Positions 24,615 to 31,495 of a stretch of DNA of 37,692 nt are shown here, piece by piece. Position 1 is the first letter of the stretch; each line of letters opens with the position of its first letter. The notes under the pieces are model-generated. The model was not told the DNA's origin, made no database searches, and saw only the letters and a list, made by a program, of their open reading frames with translations. The DNA comes from a virus. The stretch spans positions 1-37,692 of IMG/VR virus record IMGVR_UViG_3300009083_000004; one strand, 5' to 3'. Position numbers and translations under genes: made by a program.

Positions 24615-26564
24615 CTAAGATTCAACACCACGACTGCGAACGCGCCTACGGCCGGAATACGCCTGCTTGACATTGTCGTTCGCCGAGGTCTGGCTATAAG
24701 CCGTGGCCGGCGCCCGGTTGAGGGTGGCCGAAGCCGCCGCTCGTAGGGCCGCGAGCCGCCGCTCCATGTTGACCCCCAGCGAGAGCCGCGCGGCCATGTT
24801 GTAGACCCGAACGTCAAGCGGCTCGTTGCGCTGATGGACTTTGCACCACTCCTTGGTGGTGAAACCCTTCTTGTCGGTCTTCAGGACTGCCTTTTCGGCC
24901 GTCAGCCCCTCGAAGTGCTTCTTGTCGTAGGGCGGCTCGATCATCGGAAAGTGGCAGTATCCGGGACCGGGCTCCTTAATGCCCAGCCGTTTGTAGAGCG
25001 TGTCCTTGCCTTGATCGACGCCGAGCACAAACACGGTGACCTGCTTGGCCTTGTTGACAGTGCCCTTCGCCGGCCAGAGCGGCCGGCCGGGGCCTGCCAT
25101 ACCCTTGATCGCGTAAACCTTCCTGATCTGTCTCGGACGAACGAAGTTGTAGACGTGCTGCGTGTGAGCACCGGAGTCGACGCAGGCCGCCTCGACACGC
25201 ATCTCGACACCGGCCGGGTGTTTGAACGTCCGCAACAGCGCGTGATCGAGCATTTCCCAAAACCCCGGAGAGGTCGGGTCGCCGTAGTAGACCTTGTAGT
25301 CGAGCGACCACGTTTCGTCATCCTGGCCCCAACCGCACCACTCGACTTCAAAGCGGTCATCCTGAATATCCGCCGCAGCCGTAATTGCGCCGACCTGGCT
25401 CGGCAGCAATTCGCTGGCGTCGTACTCTTCGCGCCGGCCGTAGATGGAATCCGGGTTTGCGCGCTCGCCACGATCCTCCCAGGTCTCGGCGAGACGAGTG
25501 TTGACCCACGTCTTCAGACGCTCGGGGAATTTCTTGACGAGCATGAAGTCACGCGCCATCTCGCCGAGGGCTCGCCACGGCGACGCGATGCGATTTAGAT
25601 GAAAGCCAGCGTGCCCCTTGATCTCGGGCGCCGTCGCGATCCAGACGCCGCCAGCGATGGCCTGAAGGCGCTCGGCCTCATCCCATCCGTGGTCGCACAA
25701 TTCACCCGTCGTCGGGTCGCTGTACTCGCAATGATACTTCGCTTCGAGCGGCGCGCCGTCAGGCCAACGTACTTGCTTCCATTGCAGATGCTGAAGGTGT
25801 CCGCACTTCGGGCAATTGACGAAGAAGCGCCTCTTATCGCTTTCCTCATACGACGCCTCAATGCGCGATGCGCCCTTAATGGTCGGCGTCGAGACGAGCG
25901 CGATCTTTCGATTCCAGAACGTCGTGGTTCGCTCGATCGCAAGCGAAACCGGGTCACCTTCCTTGCCGGCGCTCGCCTCGTAGCGATCAACCTCGTCACA
26001 AAGCAGGATGCGGATCGGTCGCGACGCGAGCGATGCGGGCGAGTTCGCGCCGGCCATGGTGATGTGGCCGCCGGGATACTTCTTGTGAAGGATCGTGTCT
26101 TCGGAGTCCCGCGCATGGTTGCCGAGCTTTGCCGCAAGCTCTGGCGTGTCGCGGATCATCGGTGCGAGACGATCCTTCGAATAGGCTTCGGCCATCTGCA
26201 ACGTCGGTTGCAGGATGAGCATCGGACATGGGTCGAGATGGACGTGGAAGCCAGCCACGTTGTTGATGACTTCGGTCTTCACCGTCTGCGCCGCGACCAT
26301 GCAAGTGATGATCTCGATGTCAGGATCAGCGAAGACATCCATGATGCCACGCGAGGGCTCGACGCGCGACGTTGACCATTTGCCCGGCTCCGACGACGCT
26401 TCAGGCGACAGCACGCGAAATTCGTCGGCCCATTCCGAGACCGTTAGCTTCGGGGGCGGGCTGAAGCTTTGGGCAATGATCTCACGCAGCGTCGCACGAA
26501 GAGCGTCTTCGTGCGACGGATCGAGATCATATTCGTCGAGTACCGCGATGTCGGCCATCTTCAT
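24615..26564 (-). CDS. A: Terminase large subunit (lambda gpA family)
   Basis: A 649-residue protein from ATG 26562-26564, chosen because GGAGG lies eight bases before it and it overlaps the upstream stop (ATGA). Lambda gpA is 641. ATPase motifs: a variant Walker A, MVAAQTVKTEVINNVAG (K96), and a Walker B IRILLCDEVDRYEAS (D190, E191). A zinc-ribbon-like CPKCGHLQ follows, with further cysteines to about residue 300. The nuclease half shows AACVDSGAHTQHVYNFVR (the VDSG acidic motif). It cuts and pumps DNA into the prohead. GpA-type enzymes usually act at cos sites; I could not locate the site. Confidence 0.95.
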   Translation of the reverse strand: MKMADIAVLDEYDLDPSHEDALRATLREIIAQSFSPPPKLTVSEWADEFRVLSPEASSEPGKWSTSRVEPSRGIMDVFADPDIEIITCMVAAQTVKTEVINNVAGFHVHLDPCPMLILQPTLQMAEAYSKDRLAPMIRDTPELAAKLGNHARDSEDTILHKKYPGGHITMAGANSPASLASRPIRILLCDEVDRYEASAGKEGDPVSLAIERTTTFWNRKIALVSTPTIKGASRIEASYEESDKRRFFVNCPKCGHLQHLQWKQVRWPDGAPLEAKYHCEYSDPTTGELCDHGWDEAERLQAIAGGVWIATAPEIKGHAGFHLNRIASPWRALGEMARDFMLVKKFPERLKTWVNTRLAETWEDRGERANPDSIYGRREEYDASELLPSQVGAITAAADIQDDRFEVEWCGWGQDDETWSLDYKVYYGDPTSPGFWEMLDHALLRTFKHPAGVEMRVEAACVDSGAHTQHVYNFVRPRQIRKVYAIKGMAGPGRPLWPAKGTVNKAKQVTVFVLGVDQGKDTLYKRLGIKEPGPGYCHFPMIEPPYDKKHFEGLTAEKAVLKTDKKGFTTKEWCKVHQRNEPLDVRVYNMAARLSLGVNMERRLAALRAAASATLNRAPATAYSQTSANDNVKQAYSGRRRVRSRGVES

Positions 26565-26764
26565 ATGCCCGGCCTCCGCTTGAACTCGGAACACCGCTGG
26601 CGCGCGTCAGTCTTGTCGTTGTGATGCTTCGAGGCCGCGCGACGGCAGCGACCATCCCATTCGCACACCCTCTCCCAGCCGGTGCAAGTCTCGCAGCAGT
26701 TCGGCGGCCACCGAAGCCAGGACGGCTTCATGTGGACTACCTGCTCACCCTCTTGATCACTCAT
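26561..26764 (-). CDS. Small Cys-rich protein, possible zinc binder
   Basis: A 67-residue protein with five of its six cysteines clustered: CCETC, then VCEWDGRC and a later RCSEF, plus neighbouring His residues (KHHNDK). The spacing suggests a small zinc-binding knot. It has an AGAAGG ribosome site, overlaps the end of the small terminase gene by eight bases and couples to the large terminase start (ATGA). This tight wedging between the two terminase subunits suggests a packaging accessory. I do not recognise a family. Confidence 0.7.
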   Translation of the reverse strand: MSDQEGEQVVHMKPSWLRWPPNCCETCTGWERVCEWDGRCRRAASKHHNDKTDARQRCSEFKRRPGI

Positions 26765-27296
26765 CGCCTTCTTCAGTTTCCTTGACCGGCTCTTCGACAG
26801 ACAGTTTGATCTCGGTCAGCGCTTCACGGATCAGCTTGTCCACTTCGTTGACGATCCTCTGCGTCTTGTCCTGCGCGCCGACCGCCAGATGGATGATCGG
26901 ACGCGCTTTGGATGGGATCGCGAGTAGTCGAGCGCGCGCGTTGGCGATCTCGTTCGACAGGACGCGCGCAATCATCGAGACCGGCCTGACGAGGCCCATC
27001 TTCGTCGCAAGCTCGATCTCGGCCGTTTTCGCCTTGGCGATCTCATGGCGGAGGCGTGCCTTGTCGATGGTGATTGACTCATCACCCTCGACCACCGACG
27101 CGGCGGCCTTCTGCTTGCGCTCCGCACGCTCGCGAGCGAGAAGCCACTTCAGGCACTTCTCAGTATCGAACTCGAACTGCTTGCCGCGCCCGCCATGCGT
27201 TTCCACGGGCAAGCCATCGTCGATCCATGCGGAGATCGTCGGAAGTGAGTAGCCGAAGATGTCCGCAAGCTCTTGGCGATTGACGATCTTACCCAT
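26757..27296 (-). CDS. nu1: Terminase small subunit (lambda Nu1-like)
   Basis: A 179-residue protein (lambda Nu1 is 181). The N-terminus MGKIVNRQELADIFGYSLPT, then ISAWIDDGLPVETHGGRGKQ, is the Nu1 winged-helix with the wing, which binds cosB DNA. A middle part of Ala/Arg/Lys-rich helix (LARERAERKQKAAA) is followed by a helical oligomerisation segment and an acidic tail (EEPVKETEEGDE) that would contact the large subunit. First packaging gene in the operon. Confidence 0.92.
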   Translation of the reverse strand: MGKIVNRQELADIFGYSLPTISAWIDDGLPVETHGGRGKQFEFDTEKCLKWLLARERAERKQKAAASVVEGDESITIDKARLRHEIAKAKTAEIELATKMGLVRPVSMIARVLSNEIANARARLLAIPSKARPIIHLAVGAQDKTQRIVNEVDKLIREALTEIKLSVEEPVKETEEGDE

Positions 27297-27297
27297 G

Positions 27298-27531
27298 CTA
27301 ATAGTCGATCTCGACGCCCATCTCGATCAACTCGGAGTCGATCTTATCAATGCGGCGGTCGAACTCGGCAACGACGGCCGCCTTCACGGCAGCAAGCATC
27401 TCTTTGTCCTGATAGGTGCCTCGGATCGTCACGCCGAGACCTTCGCCGCTATCTGCAACCCGGCGCGCGTCCTTCAACTCGTTGCGCTTCTTCGTAAGAC
27501 GATCGAGATCGTATGCCTGCGAGAGCTTCAT
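27298..27531 (-). CDS. Small helical protein upstream of the terminase
   Basis: A 77-residue protein from ATG 27529-27531, with GGAG five bases before it and an ATGA overlap with the kinase-like gene. A longer frame upstream is antisense-like and is rejected. The sequence looks helical and charged (LSQAYDLDRLTKKRNELKDA) with a coiled-coil-like second half (AVVAEFDRRIDKIDSELIEM). It ends one base before the small terminase gene start. No family recognised. Confidence 0.75.
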   Translation of the reverse strand: MKLSQAYDLDRLTKKRNELKDARRVADSGEGLGVTIRGTYQDKEMLAAVKAAVVAEFDRRIDKIDSELIEMGVEIDY

Positions 27532-28280
27532 CGGGGCTCCACCAGCTTGGCGACGGTCACCAGGTCGAGAGTCGTCGCCTCGGCGCATTGGCCGGTGCAG
27601 ACGTGGTGCGTGCGCGAGTTGGGCTTCTCGTCCTTCCAGCACGTCGGGCATTCGGCACCGGGAGTGCCGAGATCGCGGCGCGGCTGCTCTTGCATCTCCG
27701 GCAGGCTGTTCTCGGCCGCGCTCTGGCGCGCGACCATCCGCGCAACGAGCCGATCGACCTGGCTGAAGGTGTCGGCGAGATAGCCGGGGACGTTTTCGAT
27801 CAGGTGGTCCGGCATGACCGCGCGCTGCGACCGCTCGGTGTGGTGATCCTGCGGCTCCTGACCGGGCTGATAGACCTCCCAAACGCGACCACCCATACGC
27901 CTGACGGCATCACCTTCATTGGAATGCCGGCAATCCTCGAAGACGACGCGCTCGGGCTGGTCAGAGGCAATCCGGCCGGTTTCGGTCGCGATCCAGAACC
28001 CCTTGCCCATCCATTCACGGCCCCAGCCGTTTCCGAGACCTTCCATGGCGTACCGGGGGGACCGACCATCGAGCCAATCGGTCGGGATTTCCTTCAGATC
28101 GCCCTCGATCATGCGTTCGATGATCTCGGGCGGGCACCCTCGATAGGTCAGGTAGGCGCGAAGCATCGCCTTCAGCGCGCCGGCCCATCGCCCCCGCGTG
28201 AAGCCGTGCCGCTCGACCAGATATCTTGCGATGGTGGACTTGCCGGACCCGATGAGGCCCTTGATGCCGACGACGATCAT
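27528..28280 (-). CDS. Deoxynucleotide monophosphate kinase-like protein with C-terminal zinc-finger-like tail
   Basis: A 250-residue protein. Residues 8-16 (GLIGSGKST) are a Walker A P-loop, followed by YLVERHGFTRGRWAGALKAM and MGKGFWIATETGRIASDQPE, a layout like phage dNMP kinases, and ERVVFEDCRHSNEGDAVRRM with acidic residues for magnesium. The last 45 residues are extra: CPTC, then HHVC and GQC, a C4-like or C3H-like set that could bind zinc. It is the first gene of the late block. It would raise dNTP precursors for replication. The kinase call rests on P-loop and pattern; the appended tail is unusual. Confidence 0.75.
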   Translation of the reverse strand: MIVVGIKGLIGSGKSTIARYLVERHGFTRGRWAGALKAMLRAYLTYRGCPPEIIERMIEGDLKEIPTDWLDGRSPRYAMEGLGNGWGREWMGKGFWIATETGRIASDQPERVVFEDCRHSNEGDAVRRMGGRVWEVYQPGQEPQDHHTERSQRAVMPDHLIENVPGYLADTFSQVDRLVARMVARQSAAENSLPEMQEQPRRDLGTPGAECPTCWKDEKPNSRTHHVCTGQCAEATTLDLVTVAKLVEPR

Positions 28281-28289
28281 GACTGGATG

Positions 28290-28323
28290 GCTCCCGTGAG
28301 AGCCATACGGTCTCAGTCCGTAT
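28290..28323 (-). promoter_or_regulatory. Two hairpins in the leader of the late block
   Basis: ATACGG (28305-28310) and CCGTAT (28318-28323) form an inverted repeat with a seven-base spacer. GGCTC (28290-28294) and GAGCC (28300-28304) form a second one; on the minus-strand mRNA its downstream arm holds the GGGAG that is the ribosome site for the kinase-like gene. The first repeat could equally be a DNA operator. Confidence 0.4.
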
Positions 28324-28360
28324 TGTTTCTTTCGAGGGTGTTTCGATCTCCCTCACGAAC

Positions 28361-28404
28361 AACGGACAGAAAAGCGAGTTCCGGTGATTAAAAACGGACG
28401 AAAA
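28361..28404. repeat. Short direct repeat in the divergent control region
   Basis: AACGGACAGAAAA (28361-28373) and AACGGACGAAAA (28393-28404) are near-identical copies 32 bases apart, three turns of DNA. They lie in an AT-rich part of the control region and could be regulator binding sites. No CRISPR-like regularity is present. Confidence 0.3.
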
Positions 28405-28411
28405 TCGCATT

Positions 28412-28522
28412 TTATGGGATATCGGACTGATCTTCAGCTTCAGCCATTTCGAGAACAGAAAGTGCCGTTTTGGAATTTTTATCTACCAGACGTAGGCCGT
28501 CGCGCGTCACCCGCAGTGCCAC
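28412..28522 (-). CDS. Possible 36-residue leader-region ORF
   Basis: From GTG 28520-28522 to TAA 28412-28414 this minus-strand frame reads ALRVTRDGLRLVDKN and SKTALSVLEMAEAEDQSDIP, which looks protein-like. AGAGG lies very close to the GTG; a second in-frame GTG four codons on has better spacing. It points the same way as the late block. No family; it may be a chance ORF in an AT-rich control region. Confidence 0.3.
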   Translation of the reverse strand: MALRVTRDGLRLVDKNSKTALSVLEMAEAEDQSDIP

Positions 28523-28651
28523 CCCCTCTCAAAGTACCTTTTTCCACTTGTCAAGCTGAAAAACGAGAATATTCTGCTCTATTTTGGCGTTTCGCAGAAG
28601 AAATCATCTGTTTCGCATTGGTTTCGCGTAGTTGAGCGCGGCCGATCGGCC

Positions 28652-28765
28652 TCAAATCGCGCCGAATGCGCTGCGCGCAATCCTATATTCCGCTGCGATA
28701 TCAATGGCTTGATCGAATGCGCTTTTCAGCGTCCGCTTCGCGCCTCTTCGCGCATCGAAATGCAA
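28652..28765 (-). other. Possible tiny ORF in the divergent gap 28281-28988
   Basis: A TTG-initiated frame of 37 residues ends at TGA 28652-28654 and includes RTLKSAFDQAIDIAAEYRIA, which looks helical and protein-like, but there is no good ribosome site. The rest of the 700-base gap has an AT-rich stretch at about 28380-28640 and no other gene that I can support. Confidence 0.2.
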
Positions 28766-28918
28766 TCACAAATCCGTGAGTTCTCGCAATCAACTGATAT
28801 TATTGGGCTTTTCGCCGCATGAGGCGTGCGATGGCCGCGCAACGCAGCGATTGCGCCGTTTTCCGCACCTGGTCCGCCATTGTCCGGCGCCGCGCTCATT
28901 TCCATCCGTTGAAACGCA

Positions 28919-28947
28919 TTGACGGTCCGCTGCATTGGGGGATAGCA
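28919..28947 (+). promoter_or_regulatory. Possible promoter of the accessory cassette
   Basis: TTGACG (28919-28924) is followed after 17 bases by ATAGCA (28942-28947). The -35 match is good and the -10 is weak. It lies about 40 bases before the first cassette gene (ATG 28989), the place expected for a start site. Confidence 0.35.
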
Positions 28948-28988
28948 ACGGACATCGGCAAACGACGCCGCACACGGAGCCCGCACAA

Positions 28989-29120
28989 ATGACCGAACAA
29001 GACCTGATTGATCTGGCGATCGAATATGCGCTGATCCACTCCACAACCGATTTCCGCCAGCGTAGCGCCAAGGCGCGCGGCGCGATCTTGCGCCAGATGA
29101 TGACCGTTGCGGGAGCTTGA
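28989..29120 (+). CDS. 43-residue protein, first gene of the accessory cassette
   Basis: From ATG 28989-28991, with GGAG nine bases ahead, to TGA 29118-29120. The product begins MTEQDLIDLAIEYALIHSTT and ends AILRQMMTVAGA, a short helical protein. An in-frame ATG further upstream lacks a ribosome site. It is followed after two bases by the next gene's ATG, so the two are likely translated together. Family unknown. Confidence 0.6.
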   Translation: MTEQDLIDLAIEYALIHSTTDFRQRSAKARGAILRQMMTVAGA

Positions 29121-29122
29121 TC

Positions 29123-29842
29123 ATGATCAGCCCCGCACTGCTCAACTCTTACCGCTACTGGCGCCAGCAAGCGCCGACCCGCACTGCGGAAATGGCGCTA
29201 TTCAACGCGCGCAAAGACGCCGCCAACGGAAAGACGCGCTATCCCGCCAGCGGCGGCATGGGCGCGGCGTTCAAGGTCGGCGCGGATATGTGCCGCTGGG
29301 TCGAAAGCCCGAAGGAATACGGCCTGCGGTTTGTCGGTCCGGCAGACGAGGTAGCCTCTCAATCAATCCAACATACCGGATGGTTTCTTGATGACGATCA
29401 TCAAGACGAAACCGCGCGCGGCGCGGTTTTTCAGCTTCCCGCGCGCAACGGCAAACCGCAATTCGTCGCGGCCGTCCTAGACCCATGTAACAACGGCCCG
29501 GCAATCGTCGCCTTTGACGACATCACAGACGAAGCAACCACAGCCGCGTCATGGGCTGATCAGCTAGCGGAATGCTACGCGGAGGAGGAACGCGATTATC
29601 GACGCGGCTCCAATGCCCGTTTTGTGTTCGATGAATTGGGCTGTGACGTTGTTAGCAACCGCCGTGAAGCCCTCACGCTGATCCGCGAAGCCAAGGCTTT
29701 GCGCGACGCCTTCGGTCCGAAGGTTTGCGCCACGGTCCGCGCGGCAATTGAGTCGCTGATCCGTGACATTCGCAAAGCCCGCGCCCGTCGCGCCCGGCTC
29801 GAGTCCGAGTTCGCCAGCCATCCCAGTTGGCAAGACGCCTAA
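29123..29842 (+). CDS. Uncharacterised protein of the ArdA cassette
   Basis: A 239-residue protein from ATG 29123-29125 (GGGAG seven bases ahead; an earlier TTG overlaps the upstream stop). The N-terminal half has MISPALLNSYRYWRQQAPTR and a beta-rich part with GAVFQLPARNGKPQFVAAVL and NNGPAIVAFDDITDEATTAA. The C-terminal half is helical and charged (REAKALRDAFGPKVCATVRA), ending in a basic helix. I do not recognise it. Its position next to ardA makes an accessory or counter-defence role possible. Confidence 0.75.
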   Translation: MISPALLNSYRYWRQQAPTRTAEMALFNARKDAANGKTRYPASGGMGAAFKVGADMCRWVESPKEYGLRFVGPADEVASQSIQHTGWFLDDDHQDETARGAVFQLPARNGKPQFVAAVLDPCNNGPAIVAFDDITDEATTAASWADQLAECYAEEERDYRRGSNARFVFDELGCDVVSNRREALTLIREAKALRDAFGPKVCATVRAAIESLIRDIRKARARRARLESEFASHPSWQDA

Positions 29843-29872
29843 TCCCTCCCCCTCAGATCAGGAACTAACACA

Positions 29873-30442
29873 ATGCGTTTTTATGCCGCTTGCCTCGCAT
29901 CCTACAATGCCGGTGTCTTGCATGGCGCTTGGATTGAAGCGTCGGACGATGTCGCCGAAATGCAGATGGAAGTTAACGCCATGCTGCGCGCGTCGCCGTT
30001 CCCCAATGTCACCGTGACGCATCCGGTAACAGGCGAGTCCGTGCCGTCCGCCGAAGAATGGGCGATTCACAACCACGAGGGCTTTGGCGGCGATCTTGCC
30101 GAATATGCCGGGCTAGCGAAGGTCGCGCAGCTATTCACCCTCAATGAAGTCGCCGAAGATCATGACATTCCGCTTTGCATCCTGCGGGACGCTATGAACG
30201 ACGCAACCGCCGACCTTGATCGCGCGGAAGAGTTTATCAGCGACCGATATCGGGGAACGGCTGATACATGGGCCGATTTCGCGGAAGAGTTCACGCGCGA
30301 CACTCACGATATGTCAACGGTTCCGGACTTCCTACAAAACCATATCGATTGGCACAGCATGGGCCGCGAATTTGAAATGTGCGGCGACTTCTCCGGCATC
30401 CGTCACGACGGCGAAAAGCTTTACATCTTCTGGAATCACTGA
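29873..30442 (+). CDS. ardA: Antirestriction protein ArdA
   Basis: A 189-residue acidic protein. The N-terminus MRFYAACLASYNAGVLHGAW is the ArdA signature, followed by IEASDDVAEMQMEVNAML, the EEWAIHNHEGFGG motif, a GDLAEYAGLAKVAQLFTLNE segment, YRGTADTWADFAEEFTRDTH and the C-terminal IDWHSMGREFEMCGDFSGIR then LYIFWNH. ArdA mimics bent B-form DNA and blocks type I restriction enzymes. AGGA lies about ten bases before the ATG. It is the anchor for reading the surrounding small genes as an early accessory set. Confidence 0.95.
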   Translation: MRFYAACLASYNAGVLHGAWIEASDDVAEMQMEVNAMLRASPFPNVTVTHPVTGESVPSAEEWAIHNHEGFGGDLAEYAGLAKVAQLFTLNEVAEDHDIPLCILRDAMNDATADLDRAEEFISDRYRGTADTWADFAEEFTRDTHDMSTVPDFLQNHIDWHSMGREFEMCGDFSGIRHDGEKLYIFWNH

Positions 30443-30443
30443 C

Positions 30444-30755
30444 ATGCGCCGCAAATACACGCCGCGCCGTCAGTCCGCCCGTTGGCTCGACTCTGATTGC
30501 CCGAAAGGCGTTCTGGCAATCCTAGACGCTGGCAAAACCACGAACGGCCGTTGGACGGTCATTTATGCGGAGCCGGTTGTTAGCGGCGACTATCACGAAA
30601 CCATTCTCGGATATCGCGGCATGTGCAGTACACCGTTCGCGCCGTGTGGCGTCGGGCTCTATGGCGAAATGCCCGCGCATGACGCGGTGTACGTTTGCGG
30701 GACGCTTGCAGCGGACTGTCAGACGTACACCGCTCTAATTCAAGTTGAGGATTGA
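30444..30755 (+). CDS. Uncharacterised protein downstream of ardA
   Basis: A 103-residue protein from ATG 30444-30446, one base after the ardA stop. A longer upstream frame lies inside ardA and is rejected. The sequence is beta-rich with several Cys and Gly: DCPKGVLAILDAGKTTNGRW, VVSGDYHETILGYRGMCS and DAVYVCGTLAADCQTYTALI. No family recognised. Coupled to ardA by position. Confidence 0.75.
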   Translation: MRRKYTPRRQSARWLDSDCPKGVLAILDAGKTTNGRWTVIYAEPVVSGDYHETILGYRGMCSTPFAPCGVGLYGEMPAHDAVYVCGTLAADCQTYTALIQVED

Positions 30756-30758
30756 ACC

Positions 30759-30983
30759 ATGCCCGATCAACTTTTCATCGTGCGGTGCGAGCTTATCGAC
30801 TCTGTCAACGTAGCGGCGCCCGGCGGCATTGAGGCGATGCGCCGTGCGGTTAAAGTATTCGCACGCCAATATGGCGTTGACCCTGATCGCGTCATCGCCA
30901 CATCATGCCGTGGCGCCACCGATCGAGAGGCCGAGGCATTCCGCAAGCGGCGCAAGGTTGCCGCGAAGGAGTCCGCGCGATGA
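30759..30983 (+). CDS. Uncharacterised 74-residue protein
   Basis: From ATG 30759-30761, with GAGGA seven bases ahead. It has a beta-alpha core (QLFIVRCELIDSVNVAAPGG, MRRAVKVFARQYGVDPDRVI) and a strongly basic end (FRKRRKVAAKESAR). The basic tail could contact nucleic acid. It overlaps the following zinc-ribbon gene (ATGA). Confidence 0.7.
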   Translation: MPDQLFIVRCELIDSVNVAAPGGIEAMRRAVKVFARQYGVDPDRVIATSCRGATDREAEAFRKRRKVAAKESAR

Positions 30984-31093
30984 CTCCCGGTATCCTTGTC
31001 TATTGCATCGGTTGCCGCGTCGCATTCCGCATTCCCGCGCATTGGCTCCCTTATCGTTGCGATGAATGCGAGTCGCCCGTCACGGTCTATTAG
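30980..31093 (+). CDS. 37-residue zinc-ribbon protein
   Basis: From ATG 30980-30982 (ATGA overlap with the upstream stop) to TAG 31091-31093. Two CxxC knuckles, YCIGC and RCDEC, are 14 residues apart, a minimal zinc ribbon. Such micro-proteins are frequent in phage early regions and may bind nucleic acid or a host protein. It ends just before the structured segment 31100-31166. Confidence 0.7.
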   Translation: MTPGILVYCIGCRVAFRIPAHWLPYRCDECESPVTVY

Positions 31094-31099
31094 GACGAA

Positions 31100-31166
31100 A
31101 CCGGCCCGCATGCCGGTCTAGCGGTATCGCCGCTACTGACGAGTCCATGTCAGCCCAAATAAGGGG
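31100..31166 (+). ncRNA. Run of three or four abutting stem-loops, candidate structured RNA or leader
   Basis: ACCGGC (31100-31105) pairs with GCCGGT (31112-31117); TAGCGG (31119-31124) with CCGCTA (31130-31135); CTGAC (31136-31140) with GTCAG (31149-31153). These stems touch or are one base apart. A fourth, CCC (31154-31156) with GGG (31163-31165), would cover the AAGGGG ribosome site of the next gene. Nothing looks like a tRNA T-loop or acceptor stem. It may be a leader that controls the gene at 31173, an sRNA, or a processing signal. Confidence 0.5.
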
Positions 31167-31172
31167 TGAGCT

Positions 31173-31340
31173 ATGACGGCTGAAGAGCTTCGCGGCGCGA
31201 TCTTGCGCGACATTGATCAACTATCGGACCGCGTGAAAGCGGCAAACACCTATCGCGGTAGGGTCACCAATTACGGAGAAGAGCGACTCGCGGTAATCGC
31301 GGCCGTTCGGGAATTGGTCGCGAAGGATCGAGGCGAATGA
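31173..31340 (+). CDS. 55-residue helical protein after the structured leader
   Basis: From ATG 31173-31175 with AAGGGGTGAG as a strong ribosome site, to TGA 31338-31340. The product begins MTAEELRGAILRDIDQLSDR and is helical throughout (NYGEERLAVIAAVRELVAKD). The next gene starts inside its stop (ATGA). Family unknown. Confidence 0.65.
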   Translation: MTAEELRGAILRDIDQLSDRVKAANTYRGRVTNYGEERLAVIAAVRELVAKDRGE

Positions 31341-31495
31341 TCCGCGCCGCTATGATCTGCGCCGCACTATGCGCCACAACCGCCGCGCATGCCAAGGGCG
31401 ACGCGCAATTCTGGCCCCAATATCAGGATTGCGAGTCCATTATGACGATCGCGCCGCTTGGCCTCTGGATCGATGACCGGAAGGCAAGCCGATGA
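31337..31495 (+). CDS. 52-residue exported protein
   Basis: From ATG 31337-31339, overlapping the upstream stop, to TGA 31493-31495. MIRAAMICAALCATTAAHA is a convincing signal peptide with an A-x-A cleavage site before KGD. The mature part is about 33 residues with W and C (QFWPQYQDCESIMTIAPLGL). A secreted micro-protein in the early accessory set could act in the periplasm or envelope, for example superinfection exclusion; that is a guess. Confidence 0.55.
   Translation: MIRAAMICAALCATTAAHAKGDAQFWPQYQDCESIMTIAPLGLWIDDRKASR

Noticed and set aside
28549-28554. TTGACA on the minus strand as a promoter -35 for the late block
   Set aside because: No acceptable -10 lies 16-18 bases downstream; the nearest candidate is only 12 bases away.
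28384-28635. Plus-strand 83-residue frame in the divergent gap
   Set aside because: No ribosome site, odd composition, and it overlaps the likely control sequences.
28726-29170. Minus-strand frames overlapping the start of the accessory cassette
   Set aside because: They are antisense to a plus-strand gene with a good ribosome site and show repeated Cys/Arg patterns not like a real protein.
31100-31153. tRNA or CRISPR-like array
   Set aside because: The three stems have different sequences and no equal spacers, and there is no tRNA acceptor stem or T-loop.
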